Shown: piece after piece, positions 40,960 through 47,954 of the stretch
Position numbering within the stretch: position 1 is the stretch's first letter
Layout of the letters: each line of letters opens with the position of its first letter
NCBI GenBank assembly: GCA_034667225.1
Contig: JAXDKG010000012.1
Span: 1 to 64,000, forward strand
Direction of reading: 5' to 3'
Length of the DNA: 64,000 nucleotides
Source of the DNA: DATMER01 sp034667225
Lineage (GTDB): Bacteria; Acidobacteriota; Thermoanaerobaculia; Multivoradales; UBA5704
The notes under the pieces: generated by a model
The model's database searches: none
Seen by the model: only the letters and a program-made list of their open reading frames with translations
Told to the model about the DNA's origin: nothing
Program-made: the position numbers and the translations under genes

Positions 40960-41814
40960 ATGGCAAACGTGCTCAGCACCGAGAAGCGCTCCGCGATCGT
41001 CTCCGCCCTGGTCGAAGGTATGAGCGTCCGCGCTACGGCCCGGATGGTAGACGTATCCAAGGACACGGTTGCCAAGCTCTCCCTGGAACTCGGGGAGGCG
41101 TGCATCCGATACATGGACGAGACTCTCCGGGACCTGCCCTGCAAGCGGCTCCAGGTGGACGAGGTCTGGGCCTTCTGCCATGCCAAGGCGAAGAACGTGC
41201 CGGAGGCGAAGAAGGGCGTTTTCGGTTACGGCGATCTCTGGGCCTTCACTGCGGTTGACGCTGATACCAAGCTCATCCCCTGCTTCTTGGTCGGCTCGCG
41301 GGATGCCGGGTGCGCCACGGAGTTCATGCAGGATCTCGCGGGCCGTCTGGTGAACCGGGTGCAGCTCACGACGGACGGCCACAAGATGTACCTCTCTGCG
41401 GTGGAGGATGCCTTTGCCGGGGATATCGACTTCGCGCAGCTCATCAAGGTCTACGGCCCGACGCCTGAAGGCGACCATCGGTACAGCCCGGCTGAGTGCC
41501 TGGGAACGCAGAAGCACGCGGTTGTGGGTTGCCCAGACAAGAAGCACGTCTCTACCTCTTACGTCGAGCGCCACAACTTGACCCTGCGCATGGGGATGCG
41601 GCGCTACACGCGGCTCACCAATGGCCACAGCAAGAAGCTCCGGAACCACGTCGCCGCGCTCGGGCTCTTCCTCTGCTTCTACAACTTCTGCCGTCTCCAC
41701 CAGACCATCCGCTGCACGCCTGCCATGGCTGCGGGTGTCAGCGCGCATGTTTGGTCGGTCGCGGAACTGGTCGAGCTGCTGAACCGGCCCACGACCGAGA
41801 CGGAATCAAACTAG
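40960..41814 (+). CDS. IS1-family DDE transposase of transposon 1
   Basis: The 284-residue protein has an N-terminal helix-turn-helix (LVEGMSVRATARMVDVSKDT) and the DDE catalytic residues in LQVDEVWAF, LTTDGHKMY and SYVERHNLTLRM; the last motif is typical of IS1. It is a single frame, without the InsA/InsB frameshift of classical IS1. The start at MANVLS was chosen from the promoter position and from identity with transposase 2. The stop codon (41812-41814) lies inside the right terminal repeat. Confidence 0.92.
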   Translation: MANVLSTEKRSAIVSALVEGMSVRATARMVDVSKDTVAKLSLELGEACIRYMDETLRDLPCKRLQVDEVWAFCHAKAKNVPEAKKGVFGYGDLWAFTAVDADTKLIPCFLVGSRDAGCATEFMQDLAGRLVNRVQLTTDGHKMYLSAVEDAFAGDIDFAQLIKVYGPTPEGDHRYSPAECLGTQKHAVVGCPDKKHVSTSYVERHNLTLRMGMRRYTRLTNGHSKKLRNHVAALGLFLCFYNFCRLHQTIRCTPAMAAGVSAHVWSVAELVELLNRPTTETESN

Positions 41815-41823
41815 GACAGTGCC
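41806..41823. repeat. Right terminal inverted repeat of transposon 1
   Basis: TCAAACTAGGACAGTGCC is the exact reverse complement of 38080-38097. The transposase stop codon lies within it. Confidence 0.95.
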
Positions 41824-41951
41824 CCCTTGGGAGCGGCTCTCAAGTCCTTCGGAATGGCTCCGGAGTAGTTCGGTGCGGCTCTGAAGTCCCTCGGAACGAC
41901 GCTGAAGGGCTTGGAAGCGATTCTGAACTCCTTCGGAATGACTCCGAAGCA
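41824..41951. repeat. 21-bp tandem array 4, segment 2 (between the transposons)
   Basis: This begins with the target duplication CCCTTGGG of transposon 1 and ends with CCGAAGCA, the target duplication of transposon 2. Between the broken edge units lie five full 21-bp units. The unit sequence is the same as in segments 1 and 3. Confidence 0.92.
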
Positions 41952-41966
41952 GGTAGTGGGTCAGTT

Positions 41967-42812
41967 TCAATCCTTTGAATCCGGGAGCAGCCGGACCATG
42001 TCCTCGGTGGACCAGCGGCGGGCATCGACGCCTGCCGCCTGAGCCGGCGTCCGACCCTTCAGGCTCATGTGCTGGCGGCAGAAGTTGTAATGAAAGAAGT
42101 GGATCGCGACGTGTGCCGTATGGTTCTCCACCTTCTTTGAGAATGCGTTGGTCAAGCGGGTGAAGCGGCGGATGCTCATCCGCATGGTGAGGTTCTGGCG
42201 CTCTACGTAGGACGTGCTGACGTGCTTCCGGTCGGGATTGCCGGTAACGACCCGCTTCTCGGCTCCCGTGCAGACTGCGGGGCTGTAGCGCGTCTCTGGG
42301 CCGTTCGGCGCAGCGGCGTAAATCTTGTGGAGCTGCGCGAAATCCACGTCACCGCCGAAAGCTTCCTCTACCGCTGAGACGTAAGCCTTCAGGCCGTCCG
42401 TGGTGACCTGGACCCGGTTGACCAGCCGGCCCGCGAGATCCTGCATCAGCTCGGTAGCGCACCCCACGTCCCGCGAGCCCACGAGCCAGGAGGGGACCAG
42501 CTTGGTATCCGCGTCGATGGCGCAGAACGTCCACACGTCGCCGTAGCCAAAAACGCCCTTCTTGGCTTCAGGGACGTTCTTCGCCTTGCTGTAGCAGAAG
42601 GCCCAGATTTCGTCTACCTGGAGCCGCTTGCAGGGCAGGTTCAGGAGATGTTCGTCCACGTAGCTCTGGCAGGCATCGCCCAGCTCCACCAGGAGCTTGA
42701 CCACCGTGTTCTTTGCCACTCCGGTCATACGCACCGTGGCGCGGATCGAGTTTCCCTCAACCAGGGCAGAGACGACGGCGGCGCGCTTCGCGGTGCTGAG
42801 TACGTTTGCCAT
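41967..42812 (-). CDS. IS1-family DDE transposase of transposon 2
   Basis: The 281-residue protein is closely similar to transposase 1 along its length. Catalytic motifs are LQVDEIWAF, VTTDGLKAY and SYVERQNLTMRM. The start at MANVLS fits the conserved promoter; its stop codon lies in the left terminal repeat. The difference between the two proteins and between their inverted repeats shows that they are related but distinct elements, not copies of one recent burst. Confidence 0.92.
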   Translation of the reverse strand: MANVLSTAKRAAVVSALVEGNSIRATVRMTGVAKNTVVKLLVELGDACQSYVDEHLLNLPCKRLQVDEIWAFCYSKAKNVPEAKKGVFGYGDVWTFCAIDADTKLVPSWLVGSRDVGCATELMQDLAGRLVNRVQVTTDGLKAYVSAVEEAFGGDVDFAQLHKIYAAAPNGPETRYSPAVCTGAEKRVVTGNPDRKHVSTSYVERQNLTMRMSIRRFTRLTNAFSKKVENHTAHVAIHFFHYNFCRQHMSLKGRTPAQAAGVDARRWSTEDMVRLLPDSKD

Positions 42813-42819
42813 ACTGACC

Positions 42820-42848
42820 ATTATGCTTAGGCGAAAAGGTAAAGTCAA
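42820..42848 (-). promoter_or_regulatory. Transposase 2 promoter
   Basis: On the minus strand TTGACT, 17 bases and CATAAT end seven bases before ATG 42812. Identical boxes and distances occur at transposase 1. Confidence 0.82.
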
Positions 42849-43133
42849 GCATTTTTCCCTCTAGCGGAATAGCTTCGCAGGGGTCAATTTGACCCGAACG
42901 AATCGTATGCATAGAATGGAAAAGGACGGAGCGGGGACGACCCCCGGGGGATTGGACCCCGGAAGCCGTCTCTAGCCGCACCAGTCCGACTGGCCGCGCT
43001 ACCTGCCCCCCGCCAAGGTAAGACAGGTAGCCGGCCGTTCACCCCCTCCGCTTAGAGCCCCCACCAGCGCCGGACACCCGACGAGGGCTTGACCTCCTCC
43101 TGCGTTGTGGCATCACAGTCACCTCCTCCCTTA
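42849..43133. other. Spacer in transposon 2 with a dyad-rich segment
   Basis: No gene recognised. The part from about 42930 to 43060 is GC-rich and contains several short inverted repeats, including GGGGTC/GACCCC. A tRNA was considered and rejected. An inverted repeat TCAATTTGA lies at about 42881. Confidence 0.45.
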
Positions 43134-43577
43134 TCAATCCTGAGTTCCGGGGACCTTCTCCCAGACAGTCTGCATACCGGGGGACGCGGACACCTGCCGG
43201 ATCACTCCCTTGCCGTGGTACTTGGCCATGATCGAGGAGACAGAGCCGATCTGATCCTTCTTGAAGACTCCCGGGTATCTCTCGTTCATCAGCGCAAAGA
43301 CTTTGGCGTTAGTGAACTGCCCTGTCTGGGCTTCGAGGGCTCCTCGGAGAGCACTTGCGAGCGTGACCTCCCCGCTCGGGGTGGTCGCTGTACCCGCGAG
43401 CGGCAGCGCGTTGTTGAGCACGGAGAGAGGGAGCTTCAGCATGCTCCGGGCACCAGCGATGGACGTTTCGATGTCCGCGAGTTCCTCACGCTTCGCCTGA
43501 GCCTCCCGCTCCAGACTCTCGACCATCCGCTCCAATGTTGCCTTCCACTCTGCGGCATCCATCACAAGCACCTCCAT
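43134..43577 (-). CDS. Transposon 2 cargo protein E (coiled coil plus winged-helix-like part)
   Basis: The 147-residue protein has an N-terminal coiled coil (about 1-45; ERMVESLEREAQAKREELAD) and a C-terminal region (about 80-140) whose TNAKVFALMNERYPG..VSSIMAKYHGKGVIRQV pattern resembles a winged helix. No homologue occurs in transposon 1. An adapter or regulator is possible, but the function is unknown. Confidence 0.7.
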   Translation of the reverse strand: MEVLVMDAAEWKATLERMVESLEREAQAKREELADIETSIAGARSMLKLPLSVLNNALPLAGTATTPSGEVTLASALRGALEAQTGQFTNAKVFALMNERYPGVFKKDQIGSVSSIMAKYHGKGVIRQVSASPGMQTVWEKVPGTQD

Positions 43578-43642
43578 TGCTGGAGTATAAACTGGAGAAG
43601 ACGCGGTTGACTACCCCCCTACCGCGTCAACCCCGTCACATC

Positions 43643-43724
43643 GCAACCTTCGCTACCTTTGCGCCCCGTCGAACCTTGCGAACCTTGCAGACCTTGCAGA
43701 CCTCGTAGACCTTGCACCCCTTGC
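43643..43724. repeat. 9-bp tandem repeat before cargo gene D2
   Basis: About nine units of the type AGACCTTGC or GAACCTTGC keep a 9-bp period with small changes. The array lies just upstream of the promoter of gene D2 and has no counterpart in transposon 1. Confidence 0.8.
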
Positions 43725-43754
43725 GCCCTGACTGACCCCGCCTATAATGGGGGC

Positions 43755-44045
43755 ATGCATAGACGCCCAAGCAAACCAGAGCACCCGGAGAACCCACCCA
43801 AGAGGCCGCGAGATCCAAATCAGATCGCTTTCCAGGTCGTAGGCGAGTTGACCGGGACGCTCGCGCCGCTCCCGCCGCCGGACGATGCAGGCCTGCCCAA
43901 AAACCCCGCCGCTGTAGCCCTGGGAAAGCTTGGAGGATCGAAGGGGGGCAAGGCCCGCGCCGCAAACCTGACGCCCGAGCAACGCCGCGAGATCGCCCAG
44001 AAGGCGGCGCGCAAGCGGTGGGGGAAGGAAAAGACGGAGAAGTAG
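43755..44045 (+). CDS. Transposon cargo protein D2 (small basic, GG...LTPEQR family)
   Basis: The 96-residue basic protein contains KRPRDPNQIAFQVVGELTG and a C-terminal GGSKGGKARAANLTPEQRRE followed by a KRWGKEK tail. It is the homologue of D in transposon 1 but is encoded against genes B2 and C2, so the gene was inverted in one element. TATAAT at 43743-43748 lies six bases before ATG 43755, which suggests a leaderless message. Confidence 0.78.
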   Translation: MHRRPSKPEHPENPPKRPRDPNQIAFQVVGELTGTLAPLPPPDDAGLPKNPAAVALGKLGGSKGGKARAANLTPEQRREIAQKAARKRWGKEKTEK

Positions 44046-44070
44046 GGCCGGCCCCTCTCGGAGCCGGCCC
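44045..44070. terminator. Hairpin between convergent genes D2 and C2
   Basis: GGGCCGGC and GCCGGCCC form an 8-bp stem with a ten-base loop. No T-tract follows on either strand, so terminator activity is uncertain, but the position corresponds to the terminator after D in transposon 1. Confidence 0.5.
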
Positions 44071-44078
44071 GGTAGCGG

Positions 44079-44519
44079 TTACGCCTGTTCGCTGACGTGT
44101 CGCTCGACCATGCCCGCCCCGGCGTTCTCATCTCGGGCGAAGATGGGCGCCAGCTCGGAAGCCAACGCCTTGCACTGGAGGATGGTCCGGAGGGTTGCGA
44201 TAACCCGCCGGGCCGGAATGTGTACGAGGGTGAAGCGCTGGCAGGTCCCCGGCCCTTCAGCCGTACCCCTGAACGCTCCGAACGGGTGGGACACCATGCC
44301 ACGTACCGGGACCGCGTGGCCGTCCAGGGCGACGCGGAAGCTTCCCCTGTGCCATGCAAGGGGGATAGGCCGCCCGGCCCTGGTACGGGCTTCCAGGTAG
44401 GCGTCCAGGGCGCGGCCCGCCCAACTCCCGACACTCGCGAAGCCTTCCCCCTCTGCCGCCTGCTTCCAGCGGATGGACTGCGGCATCGTGGCGCGGACGG
44501 TGAACGCGGCAACCTTCAC
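44079..44519 (-). CDS. Transposon cargo protein C2 (homologue of C)
   Basis: The 146-residue protein aligns with protein C of transposon 1 from end to end with only one short gap. Shared blocks are QSIRWKQAAEGEGFASVGSW, IPLAWHRG, CQRFTLVHIPA and ASELAPIFARDE. The GTG start overlaps the stop of B2 by four bases exactly as in transposon 1. The N-terminus is ribbon-helix-helix-like. Confidence 0.82.
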   Translation of the reverse strand: MKVAAFTVRATMPQSIRWKQAAEGEGFASVGSWAGRALDAYLEARTRAGRPIPLAWHRGSFRVALDGHAVPVRGMVSHPFGAFRGTAEGPGTCQRFTLVHIPARRVIATLRTILQCKALASELAPIFARDENAGAGMVERHVSEQA

Positions 44520-44905
44520 CGCTTCTCCCCCGTGATGTCCTCGTGAAGCTCCCTCTCTGCCCACCGGGCGAAGCGGTCAAAGGCGTGCTCCCGCTCCCTA
44601 CGCTGGCGGGATTCAAGCTCCGGGTACGGGTCGAGCTTCGAGCCCGGCACCGTGTCAACCGCGGCCTGGATGTCCCGTTTCCCCTTGCGGTAGATCTTCC
44701 GGAGGTGCGTCAAGCTACGGTGACGGGTGAGGACGTAGCTTGCGCAGAACATGAGGAACTCAGGCACGTCCGACCCGTTACGGATGACCCGGGCCGCGTT
44801 GCGGAACATGTGCTGAAAGAAGGTGTCGTAGACCACGACCCGGTACGCTTCGGGCTTGTCTTGGCCTACGGGGGGATGCCGCCGGTTCCTGCGTTCCCAC
44901 CCCAT
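44516..44905 (-). CDS. Transposon cargo protein B2 (homologue of B)
   Basis: The 129-residue protein matches B of transposon 1 with a small insertion (GSKLDPYPELES). Conservation of PPVGQDKPEA, DTFFQHM, RNGSDVPEFLMFCASYVL and FARWAERELHEDITGE points to selection on the protein. No known domain was recognised. It starts three bases after the stop of gene A2. Confidence 0.85.
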   Translation of the reverse strand: MGWERRNRRHPPVGQDKPEAYRVVVYDTFFQHMFRNAARVIRNGSDVPEFLMFCASYVLTRHRSLTHLRKIYRKGKRDIQAAVDTVPGSKLDPYPELESRQRREREHAFDRFARWAERELHEDITGEKR

Positions 44906-44908
44906 GGC

Positions 44909-45223
44909 CTAGACCTCGTGGAACATGATCCCCTCGGGCTGCAAGGGGTCGGACTGGATACGGACGACTTGCCACGTCCGGGAGAGGGGAAGGTGGTCCT
45001 CGTCCTCCGCGTCCAGGTCGCGCCACACGGCGAACCATCGGCCCCAGACGTGGAAGACAACCAACCCGCCGTCGTCCGGGGCGAAGTCCGGGGGGATCTC
45101 ATCCGGTAGCGGGTGCTTGGGAAAGGCGACGCGGACCACGGCGTCATAGAGCTCGCGGCGGAGCGCTTCGGTAACGGGTGCGTCGTCCAGGTCGGGCGGG
45201 ATAGACTGCGGGCGGTCACGCAT
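44909..45223 (-). CDS. Transposon 2 cargo protein A2 (unknown)
   Basis: The 104-residue protein begins MRDRPQSIPP, like protein A of transposon 1, and then differs. The rest has an acidic, Trp-rich beta pattern (VVFHVWGRWFAVWRDLDAED) and resembles no family I can name. The leader before the gene is conserved with transposon 1. It stands at the same place in the element, so it seems to occupy an exchangeable slot. Confidence 0.72.
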   Translation of the reverse strand: MRDRPQSIPPDLDDAPVTEALRRELYDAVVRVAFPKHPLPDEIPPDFAPDDGGLVVFHVWGRWFAVWRDLDAEDEDHLPLSRTWQVVRIQSDPLQPEGIMFHEV

Positions 45224-45289
45224 GGGAGTAGGTCTCCTGTGCTTGGCTAGGTCCGGCGGGGTGTCCTACCACTCCGTCGGGCCGCTTCC
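45224..45289 (-). promoter_or_regulatory. Conserved 5' leader of cargo gene A2 (transposon 2)
   Basis: Read on the minus strand, the stretch ending GCACAGGAGACCTACTCCC before ATG 45223 aligns with the leader in transposon 1. It includes the AGGAG ribosome site and an upstream AGCGGCCCG block. Confidence 0.75.
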
Positions 45290-45310
45290 ATGGGCATCGA
45301 GAGGGGCGTT

Positions 45311-45328
45311 CCCTCTCTTCTGAGAGGG
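45311..45328. repeat. Hairpin near outer end of transposon 2
   Basis: CCCTCTC and GAGAGGG form a 7-bp stem with a TTCT loop, about 87 bases before gene A2. Position, but not sequence, corresponds to the hairpin of transposon 1. Confidence 0.65.
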
Positions 45329-45395
45329 GACGCTACCTCAACCTGACGCGCCCGTAAAGCCTTTATTTCCCTGTACTTGAAACTGACCCACTACC

Positions 45396-45652
45396 CCGAA
45401 GCACTTTGGAGCGACTCTCAAGTCCTTCGGAATGGCTCCGGAGTAGTTCGATGCGGCTCTGAAGTTCTTCGGAATGACCCTGAAGTGCTTGGGAGCGGCC
45501 CTGAAGTCCTTTGAAATGGCTCCGGAGTACTTCGGAGCGCCTCTGAAGCTCTTCGGAATGCCTCTGAGGCGCTTGGGAGCGGCTCCGAAGTCCTTCAGAA
45601 TGGCTCCGGAGTAGTTCGGAGCGGCTCTGAAGTTCTTCGGAATGACTCTGAG
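45396..45652. repeat. 21-bp tandem array 4, segment 3
   Basis: After the target duplication CCGAAGCA and the remaining nine bases of the split unit, eleven full 21-bp units follow, then a partial unit (GACTCTGAG). Units alternate between types with TGAAGTNCTTCGGAAT and CCGGAGTAGTTCGGAGC. Confidence 0.92.
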
Positions 45653-46112
45653 CGGCGCCGGCCGTCAGACGGAGCCAGTGTGCCGGAGGGGCCGGGTGGT
45701 GGCTTCCTCTCCCTCTCCCTCAAAAGCGGGGGAGGATGTCGAGGAGGAGGCTCCGGCGACCTCGTTCGTGAGCTACGGGGTGTGAAGACGACGATGATCT
45801 GCACCCACGTGCTGAAGCGTGACGGCCGAGGAGTGCACTCCCTCGACCTAAAGCAACCGCGCCCGCCACCGAAACCGCAGCATGCCCCCCTTTGGGCCTG
45901 CCATCGGCGCCGAAACCCAAGGGTTACGCTTGCCGACTCCACCACAACCCGATCGCAGAACCAGAACCTCCGCCCGGAAAGTCTTACCGCATCGATCAGT
46001 ACGGCGCAGCACTTGCCCCACCCGCCACCCCTTCTGCCGTTTTAGGGAGGTCTACATTTTAGGCGGCGCCTGTCTCGCAGCTCGAGGCCGAGGATGCGGC
46101 CCGGGGCAGCTG
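45653..46112. other. Intergenic stretch between array 4 and the GTPase cassette
   Basis: No convincing gene. GC-rich sequence changes to more AT-rich sequence toward the end, near the border of the cassette. No terminal repeat or integration site was recognised. Confidence 0.45.
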
Positions 46113-47954
46113 CTACCGCCCTGCCTCTCCTTCCTCGCCTTCAACATTCGTCTCGATCGACAGGTGCTGGAAGCTGACGGCCTGCTTGCCACGCGCGACG
46201 AGGGCGAGCTGGCGAAGGTTTTTAAAGTCGAAATCTTTTCGCTCATACACCACGACCTTTCCGACCGAATAAGTTAACCCCCGAGAGTGAAGAACCAAGG
46301 ACTGTACCGCATCGTTTTCGGTTGGCCGGAAGCGGGTAATAGGTAGCCGCTTGGGTTCGGAACCCTCTCCGGCCCAGACGCCAGCCTCTCCGCTCCGCGT
46401 AACGTAAAAGAACAAGAACCGGTGGGAGTCCTTACCGGAGCCAATAAGTGCGAGCCCGTATTCCCCCGTCTCCTTTCCGGCCCTCCAGGTGCTTTCCAGG
46501 CGGAGCTCAACAGAATCTCCACGGAGCGCGAATTGTTTGGGAGATGCCCAGGCCTGGAAGTCTTCACTGTCGACAAAAACATGATACCCGCCGTCGCCGA
46601 CCCAGGCAGTGGCTTTGTTGTTGCTCTCAACAGGCCACCCTCGCGCGTTACTATCAAAATCTTCAACCACACTACTGGAGTCAGTCACACCCCCGGAGCC
46701 AGGCTCTTGTAGAAGCTGAACCTTCCACCAGCAGAGCTTTGGCCCCGTCTTTCCGTTGGCAGCTAGGCCTTTGTACTTCTTTTCAAGAACGATAAATGCT
46801 TCATTGCTGAGTTCCTTCCTGGCCAGCTCTAAGGCTGGAAAATCACGCCCCCAATAATTTCTTTGAAGCTTGAGCACGTCTCGGCCATCTATTCGGAGGC
46901 CATGTCGGTACTCCGCGACCTCCGGAGCAGCAGGCTCCGGTACTACGGATCCATCATCCAGCAATTTACCTCCGTACAACCATAACGGTGATCCTTTGGG
47001 GATGAGCGGCTGCTGTCGACTCGAATAAATCATAAATTTTAAAGCGGTTGGCCAAACCTTACCGGCAGAGTCAATAGGATTACGATGATCTTTCATCCAC
47101 AGAGAACCCAGCGTAAAGCCTAGTGCCAGGAGAAGAGGCGCAAGGACGGCCTCTCCAATGCTGGGCCAGGAAAAAAGACGTGTGCCAATAGGCTGAGCGG
47201 AAGATTTCCGCAAAAGGTGGGGGCGAAGGTCCGGCTTCATTTCTGCAGGGGTGTCATCGGACTGGCATCCCTTTTCTCCAGCGAAATCGGTCCTCTGGTT
47301 GATTGGCCTGGATGTGCCCTCGGGCAGGAAATCCTCTGAGCGGCTCTCCATACTGCTTCCATCTTGTCCAACCGGAGCCGATAGGCTGGATACTGCTGCT
47401 GCGATTGACGGCCCGCGAATCGACTCGTTCTCCGGTTTAAAGGAGATGAAAGGAGTAAATTCCTCATCGGACTCACTAAGGATCTCCGACTCCGGAAGCA
47501 GACGAAGAGCCAGAGGATCCAGGATCTCCGAGTCACGATGAACGGTGCTAAGGGGATGCCCTAACTGCCAGTCGGGGATGTCGATCTCGTAACATCGGCC
47601 TCTGATGGCTTCGAGAGCCGATTTCTTGAGATCTCCGATGAGAATCCCTTTAGCCACAGCAAGAGGGTTGACCAACTGAGCAGGCAGAAAAAAGGCCATA
47701 AAGCTCACGGTGTTACGGAGCAGCTCTCGGGACACATAAGCCCAGATCAATACCACAGCCTCCTCGGAGGGGAGACCAAAAGCTGCAAGAAAGGACACGA
47801 AGGGAAAGTCAGCGCCAGGATTTCGAGGAATGTAGCCAGAGTTCTCCTGAATACGCTCGCGAAAAGTATCGATGGCTTGCCGCGCTAACTGAGAAAATGA
47901 AGGCGAGGCGCCAACCTCGCCGTTCAAATTGTCGTACTTTATGCGGATGATCAT
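46113..47954 (-). CDS. Membrane protein paired with GTPase (unknown, effector candidate)
   Basis: The 613-residue protein has an N-terminal helical domain (1-130), a low-complexity acidic/serine-rich linker (about 150-250), one membrane segment (about 266-286) and a large outer part. The last 170 residues (VVEDFDSNARGWPVE, YGLALIGSGKDSHRFLFFYV, ALVARGKQAVSFQHLSIET) resemble a concanavalin/LamG-like beta-sandwich. No family name can be given. Its start overlaps the GTPase stop by four bases (ATGA). Codon use is visibly more AT-rich than in the flanking operons, which suggests transfer. Confidence 0.75.
   Translation of the reverse strand: MIIRIKYDNLNGEVGASPSFSQLARQAIDTFRERIQENSGYIPRNPGADFPFVSFLAAFGLPSEEAVVLIWAYVSRELLRNTVSFMAFFLPAQLVNPLAVAKGILIGDLKKSALEAIRGRCYEIDIPDWQLGHPLSTVHRDSEILDPLALRLLPESEILSESDEEFTPFISFKPENESIRGPSIAAAVSSLSAPVGQDGSSMESRSEDFLPEGTSRPINQRTDFAGEKGCQSDDTPAEMKPDLRPHLLRKSSAQPIGTRLFSWPSIGEAVLAPLLLALGFTLGSLWMKDHRNPIDSAGKVWPTALKFMIYSSRQQPLIPKGSPLWLYGGKLLDDGSVVPEPAAPEVAEYRHGLRIDGRDVLKLQRNYWGRDFPALELARKELSNEAFIVLEKKYKGLAANGKTGPKLCWWKVQLLQEPGSGGVTDSSSVVEDFDSNARGWPVESNNKATAWVGDGGYHVFVDSEDFQAWASPKQFALRGDSVELRLESTWRAGKETGEYGLALIGSGKDSHRFLFFYVTRSGEAGVWAGEGSEPKRLPITRFRPTENDAVQSLVLHSRGLTYSVGKVVVYERKDFDFKNLRQLALVARGKQAVSFQHLSIETNVEGEEGEAGR

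Larger units (their letters stand above)
38080..41823 (+). mobile_element. IS1-family transposon 1 with cargo (3744 bp)
   Basis: An 18-bp perfect inverted repeat (GGCACTGTCCTAGTTTGA at 38080-38097 and its complement at 41806-41823) borders the element. CCCTTGGG occurs directly outside both ends (38072-38079 and 41824-41831), an 8-bp target duplication as made by IS1-family elements. The transposase reads into the right end. The left 2.4 kb carry genes A, B, C, D and a hicB-hicA-like pair. Perfect ends and an intact transposase suggest recent insertion. Confidence 0.93.
41952..45395 (-). mobile_element. IS1-family transposon 2 with cargo (3444 bp)
   Basis: A 19-bp perfect inverted repeat (GGTAGTGGGTCAGTTTCAA at 41952-41970 and its complement at 45377-45395) borders the element. 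CCGAAGCA is duplicated directly outside (41944-41951 and 45396-45403). It lies in the opposite orientation to transposon 1: the transposase reads out at the left end. Cargo genes B, C and D are homologous to those of transposon 1; gene A shares only leader and first codons; the E gene replaces the hicB-hicA-like pair. Confidence 0.93.

Noticed and set aside
42930..43016. tRNA-like segment on the minus strand in transposon 2 (T-arm-like GGGGTCCAATCCCC)
   Set aside because: The T-arm and a D-arm-like part could be drawn, but the acceptor stem cannot be placed next to the T-stem and no proper anticodon stem forms.
38080..45395. One large composite transposon bounded by two IS copies
   Set aside because: Each unit has its own inverted repeats and its own target duplication, and the host array lies between them, so these are two independent insertions.
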